A DNA stretch of 64,000 nucleotides from Achromobacter animicus (GTDB taxonomy: Bacteria; Pseudomonadota; Gammaproteobacteria; Burkholderiales; Burkholderiaceae_B). Position numbers and translations under genes: made by a program. Below are positions 60,217 to 64,000 of the stretch, in pieces. Positions within the stretch are counted from its first letter, which is position 1. Each line of letters begins with the position of its first letter. The notes beneath the pieces were generated by a model. It did no database searches. It saw only the letters and a list, made by a program, of their open reading frames with translations, and was not told the DNA's origin. The stretch is from positions 310,001 to 374,000 of the forward strand of contig NZ_CADIJM010000003.1 of NCBI RefSeq assembly GCF_902859585.1. Direction: 5' to 3'.

Positions 60217-62916
60217 TCAACCTTTCCTGATGTCCGCAATGATGGCGCCCAGCGCCTCGTTCTGTTCATCGCTGATTTCCTGCCCGGCCGTGTAGCCTGC
60301 GTTCTTGACGATCATGTCGGTCAAGCAAGCAACCCAGTCCTTCAAGAACTCGCGCCCCTTACCCATTTCGTTCTTCTCGGGCAGGTCGGGCAGGCCGGTG
60401 GCGGCGTCAAGCGATGTGGTCTTTGCAAAGACCTTGCCGTTGGCCACCGACGCGCTGGCAGGCTTGTCGTCGTCGTTCATGCCGGGGTAACCCAGCCACG
60501 CAATGAAGTCGCGCAGCACCATTTGCACGCGCAGCACCTGGCTCATGACCATCTGATCGCGCTTGGAAGCGCTGTCCGAGCGCGCGAGCAGGCTGAGCAG
60601 CATCTGCTTGGGCAGGTTATGGCCGATGGCATTGTCCCGATAGGCGGCGTTGCGCAGCTCTTCGACGACAATCTCCAGAACATCCTGCGGAATGTTCTTG
60701 AGCATCGCGTGCTGGCGCGTTCGGGCGGGAATCTCGCTCAGATGGTTGAGCCACAGCTTGAACGCCGAATCGGCGAACCAGTGTTCGTAGGTATCAACGA
60801 GCACATCCGCAGCGGCGCTGGCTGGCGCATCATCGCCGCCACCACTGCCGCTGTCCAGCAGGCTGGCAAACAGATCGTCTCCCGTGCTCGCGGGCGCCGC
60901 TTTCGCCTCGGCCTGAACCTGCCGCGCCTGCGGCACGTCCGCGCCGTTCAGATACAGGTTGCGGAGTGCTTCGCTCGGAATCTCCAGGGCGTGCATCAAT
61001 TCCGACAGGATGAAATAGGCCTTGGGGTTCTCGGCGATGCCACGCAAGACGGGCGCGACCTTGTCAGCCAGTTCCCGCTTTTTCTTTCGTGCCGCTTCGA
61101 CATCGCTGCCTTCACGGTAAAACAGGCCCACGCCAACATCGGCGATCGTGTGGTGCGCGTCCTCGACCTGGGAACGCAGCCGATCGAGCTTGAACCCGAT
61201 GTCGCTGATCTGCGCGATGGCGCCTGCCATGCGTCCCATGCCGCCGTCGTCAAGCTGCATCATGGCGTCCCACGCCTCGCCCGCCTGCGGGAACCTGCTG
61301 CGCAGCGCATCGGCGTTGATGAAGCTCTCACGCATCCGGCTCAGTGCATCCCGCTTCTCAGGAGACACGGCGACTTCCCGATGGCCGTCTTTGGTCGTGA
61401 AGTCCGAGTAGGAAGGCGTGCGCACGAGGAACGTGTTGCTGAACGGCTTTCCGCCCTTCCAGTCACGCATGAAGTCGAGGCTTTCATAGATCTTGAACGC
61501 AATGTCGTTCAAGCCCTTCCACTCCTGGTGCCACTTGTCTTCCTTCTGCAGCATGTCCGTGACGCGAGCGTTGAACATGGTCACGGCCCACAACAAGCCC
61601 GACTTTTCGGCGCGATCACGGCCCGAATCGCCTTGCGTTCGCCTGACCCACCGATCGAGCACGGGCACTACCGCGCTCGTTTCGGGCTGCTTGTGCGCTG
61701 GCGTGCAAAGCACCAGGCCGTTCATTTCCTGATTTTCGGTGTACAGCTCGAACAGGTAGGCCACCTTGCCACGACGCAGCAGCTCGCCTACCGGATTGTT
61801 CGGAATTTCGCTCAAACGGGCCTTGTCGTATCGGCCCCGGTAGCCGGGAAAATCCAGCAGGTCGACCGTTTCCAGGCTGCGTTCCCGCGGCGGGTTCACC
61901 AGCGGAAAAACCAGCTCCGTTGTCAGGGCAGCCAGATTCGAGCGCCGAATGCTGACCGGCTCGCCCAATGCCCCCCCCTTCACCGCGCGCACTTTGATGG
62001 TTGCGCCGTCGCCGCCGCCGATCTGGTCCAGCATCGTGACGTTCATGATGCTGGGAGGACCGTCGCTGTGATCCTGCACGGCATCGAGCGGAATATGCGC
62101 GACGTCGGCATTGCCGATGGCGCGAAGGCTTTCGGCCATTTGCGCGTAAACCTTCGTCAGCTCCCTTTCCTCGCCCCACAACAGAGAGAAGAACTCCGCG
62201 CGGTCGGCGGGAGACAACCGAGGCGCCAGAGCGACGGCCTGCGGCCAATAGCCGCTTTTAAGGTCGCCTTCCAGCGCTTGGACGTGGTTGCCGAACGAAT
62301 CGGACACATAGTCCCACAGGGACACGACGTCGTCAGCGCTTACGCCGGGCTGAGGCTCATGCAATACCCGATCGGCGAACCGCTCAAGGATGGACTTGAT
62401 GCCATTGCCATTGATCTTGTATTCGACCTTTCCTTGGTCGAAGTCCTTGAACCATGCGTTGGCCAGAATTTTGGCGAGATCGATTTCCCGGAAGAGGCGC
62501 ACTTCGATGGGATAGGCCGCATCCTGGATGGCAGGTTTGGTCCGCGTGAACCTGGTCACCAGTCCTGTCGCCTCGCTACCGCCGCCGGAAGGATTCACCG
62601 ACGTCAAGAAGTCGACGCGTTGACCGCCGTACTCCGTTTCCAGGCGGCCGTCTTCGCTCGCCGCCAGGGTGGAAATCAGATACGACTTTCCCGCCTGGGA
62701 TAAGCCGAAGAACCCGATGGCCATGGGGTGGCCCGCCGCACGCTCGAGGCTGCGCGCCTTGTTGCTGGTCCGGCGCAAGCCGTGGATCAAGGCATCGGCC
62801 TTGTCGTCGAGCCGCTTGGAGTTGCCGCGCACGGCGTCTATCCATGCAATTGCACGGCCCGCGCCGCGATGAATCGCACGCCATTGGTTCGCAATTTTTT
62901 CCTGAGATTCGCTCAT
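60217..62916 (-). CDS. srfC: Putative virulence factor SrfC, dynamin-like P-loop protein
   Basis: An 899-residue protein matching the SrfC/virulence-factor family. The P-loop GLSQAGKS is at residues 71-78, followed by TSLTS-less but DFPG (G3-like, in LLDFPGYRGRY). Long helical regions flank the nucleotide-binding domain, as in dynamin-family GTPases. The Salmonella srf genes were found as SsrB-regulated genes; biochemical function is not established. No signal peptide, so cytoplasmic, possibly membrane-associated. Lies 18 bp after srfB, with the start at 62916. Confidence 0.92.
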   Translation of the reverse strand: MSESQEKIANQWRAIHRGAGRAIAWIDAVRGNSKRLDDKADALIHGLRRTSNKARSLERAAGHPMAIGFFGLSQAGKSYLISTLAASEDGRLETEYGGQRVDFLTSVNPSGGGSEATGLVTRFTRTKPAIQDAAYPIEVRLFREIDLAKILANAWFKDFDQGKVEYKINGNGIKSILERFADRVLHEPQPGVSADDVVSLWDYVSDSFGNHVQALEGDLKSGYWPQAVALAPRLSPADRAEFFSLLWGEERELTKVYAQMAESLRAIGNADVAHIPLDAVQDHSDGPPSIMNVTMLDQIGGGDGATIKVRAVKGGALGEPVSIRRSNLAALTTELVFPLVNPPRERSLETVDLLDFPGYRGRYDKARLSEIPNNPVGELLRRGKVAYLFELYTENQEMNGLVLCTPAHKQPETSAVVPVLDRWVRRTQGDSGRDRAEKSGLLWAVTMFNARVTDMLQKEDKWHQEWKGLNDIAFKIYESLDFMRDWKGGKPFSNTFLVRTPSYSDFTTKDGHREVAVSPEKRDALSRMRESFINADALRSRFPQAGEAWDAMMQLDDGGMGRMAGAIAQISDIGFKLDRLRSQVEDAHHTIADVGVGLFYREGSDVEAARKKKRELADKVAPVLRGIAENPKAYFILSELMHALEIPSEALRNLYLNGADVPQARQVQAEAKAAPASTGDDLFASLLDSGSGGGDDAPASAAADVLVDTYEHWFADSAFKLWLNHLSEIPARTRQHAMLKNIPQDVLEIVVEELRNAAYRDNAIGHNLPKQMLLSLLARSDSASKRDQMVMSQVLRVQMVLRDFIAWLGYPGMNDDDKPASASVANGKVFAKTTSLDAATGLPDLPEKNEMGKGREFLKDWVACLTDMIVKNAGYTAGQEISDEQNEALGAIIADIRKG

Positions 62917-62934
62917 GTCGCAATCAATCCTGAA

Positions 62935-64000
62935 TCAACCTTTCACGCTACCGCTATCCAGCCAGTAGAAATTCGCCTTCCCGATCCGGAGCTGCGTGTT
63001 CAGTTGCAGCCTCACCTCCGGCTTGCCTCGCGCGTCGTCCGTCAGGGGTGCGGTCTTGGCGACCAGCAGCCGATCGCTGATCAAGCCCGCCTTGCGCTCC
63101 TGCTCGGTGGGCTTGGCGACCTTGAAATACACGCGGCCCGAGGCATGGGTCCTGTTCGGATTGGCTTCCTGCATGCGCTTGTATTCCTGCTCCCACTCCC
63201 GGTCGAAGCCCAGGACATACATGGGCGTCGCCGGCCAACGTTCCGCCTTGAGCTGCCGGTAGCCCAGCCGCGCAGTGTTTTCCATCTTGAACGGAATGAC
63301 GTCGCCGTCCGGCCCCAGGGGCAACTCGATGCTCTGGTCCATGGACGTCTTGCCGTCATCGGACTGCCGCGTATGGATGTCGGCAAACAGCACGTTGCCG
63401 TGCTTGAGCATGTTGTCGTTGCCGATCTCGCCGAAATGGCGGATCAGGGGTTTCGGTCGTAGCGTGCCGGTATTGATCTTGAAGGTCGGAATGCGATTGT
63501 TCTCGCACAGCCAGATCACCATGGCGCCTACCGATGCCGTGGTCTTGGGATCGTCGATGCGTCCGGCCTTGCGGAACGGGAACCAGTCGCCAGTGCGGTA
63601 GTTGTGCATGGAAACCAGCCGCCCCGGCGGCAACGGCACGGCCTTGCGGATCACGGCCTGCACGCCCGGCAGGACAGACGGCCTGCCGGTCAGCAACAAC
63701 ACGTCGCACTCGAAGTAATTGACGATCTCGCAAAGGTTCCGCAAGGTATTGCAGATATCGAGGTTGTCGGTCAGGAAGTCAAAGTGCATCTTGAGCGGGT
63801 CGCACGTCAGGACCACCGCGTCCAGGTCAAACTCGACCGGCTGCCCGGCGGCTTCATTGAGCGCCTTGCCCACGAATCCTCGCACCGCACTGCTAAGCGG
63901 CTGCTTATCGTGCAGCCAATCGCCAATGGTCTGTTCCTTGCGCTCGGCCGGCTTCTCCGGGTCATAGCCTTCGTACTCCTTGAGCAGTACGAGCGCCAAG
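62935..64000 (-). CDS. srfB: Putative virulence factor SrfB, C-terminal part (actin/Hsp70-like), cut by window end
   Basis: The last 354 residues of SrfB; the frame continues past the window edge, and the full protein is usually about 1000 residues. LDAVVLTCDPLKMHFDFLTDNLD, YFECDVLLLTGRPSVLPGVQAVIRKAVPLPPGRLVSMHNYRTGDWFPF and KPLIRHFGEIGNDNMLKHGNVLFAD are family marks. LLLTGRPS occupies the adenosine-motif position of actin/Hsp70-type ATPases. It is the first visible gene of the ten-gene reverse operon; other genes may precede it outside the window. Confidence 0.93.
   Translation of the reverse strand, partial: LALVLLKEYEGYDPEKPAERKEQTIGDWLHDKQPLSSAVRGFVGKALNEAAGQPVEFDLDAVVLTCDPLKMHFDFLTDNLDICNTLRNLCEIVNYFECDVLLLTGRPSVLPGVQAVIRKAVPLPPGRLVSMHNYRTGDWFPFRKAGRIDDPKTTASVGAMVIWLCENNRIPTFKINTGTLRPKPLIRHFGEIGNDNMLKHGNVLFADIHTRQSDDGKTSMDQSIELPLGPDGDVIPFKMENTARLGYRQLKAERWPATPMYVLGFDREWEQEYKRMQEANPNRTHASGRVYFKVAKPTEQERKAGLISDRLLVAKTAPLTDDARGKPEVRLQLNTQLRIGKANFYWLDSGSVKG

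Noticed and set aside
60523-62703. A 726-codon forward open frame opposite srfC
   Set aside because: SrfC family motifs, operon spacing and P-loop are all on the reverse strand; the forward frame has none.
51241-64000. A type VI secretion cluster
   Set aside because: vWA, SrfC-like and FGE proteins can recall T6SS accessory genes, but no TssB/C, Hcp, ClpV, TssJLM or VgrG gene is present.

Overview
The window is a high-GC (roughly two-thirds GC) chromosomal segment from a betaproteobacterium of the order Burkholderiales, most like Achromobacter or Bordetella (Alcaligenaceae). The evidence is two orphan Bug-type tripartite tricarboxylate receptors, a NorR/GGT-N7-ACC nitric oxide module of the Ralstonia type, many LysR/MarR/AraC-controlled catabolic islands and a PhaB-like SDR. 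No rRNA, tRNA, CRISPR array, insertion sequence or prophage gene was seen.

Layout. 1-4.4 kb: end of a DUF808 membrane protein, then a nitric-oxide stress module (hemerythrin-like protein, YtfE, divergent norR) with three NorR boxes and a sigma-54 promoter, then a cold-shock gene with a small partner. 4.7-7 kb: unassigned proteins, one cysteine-rich, and a lipoprotein. 7-10.5 kb: LysR regulator, a formylglycine-type sulfatase and a Bug receptor. 10.5-16.5 kb: a CitMHS-type citrate/metal transporter with a PhaB-like SDR that has lost its catalytic tyrosine, divergent from a response regulator, histidine kinase and solute-binding protein operon that probably senses the substrate. 16.5-25 kb: two SDRs with a divergent AraC regulator, several unassigned proteins, a GAF/LuxR regulator and a DUF4148 protein. 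25-30.5 kb: penicillin-acylase-family lipoprotein, small membrane protein, META/DUF4377 lipoprotein, LprI-like protein. 30.5-39.2 kb: AtuA-like/DUF4387 protein with LysR and VOC neighbours, nitroreductase, zinc-ribbon-like protein, and a MarR-controlled flavin monooxygenase/DUF3237/Bug operon.

39.3-51.2 kb is a coherent forward cluster: FAD-dependent D-amino-acid-oxidase-like enzyme, RidA, M81 (MlrC-like) peptidase, a complete five-gene peptide ABC importer, D-aminoacylase, N-carbamoyl-D-amino-acid hydrolase and a HTH-cupin regulator. Together these would import D-amino-acid-containing peptides or N-blocked D-amino acids, free the D-amino acid and oxidise it, with RidA clearing the reactive imine.

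51.2-64 kb is a single tightly packed reverse-strand operon around SrfB and SrfC. It joins an actin/Hsp70-like protein (SrfB, cut by the window end), a dynamin-like P-loop protein (SrfC), a single-pass anchor protein, a secreted vWA protein, an FtsX/MacB-like ABC transporter, a secreted FGE-fold protein lacking the catalytic cysteines, two coiled-coil lipoproteins and a SrfA-like membrane protein. Its biochemical function is not established, and it is the best candidate here for an undescribed envelope-spanning machine.
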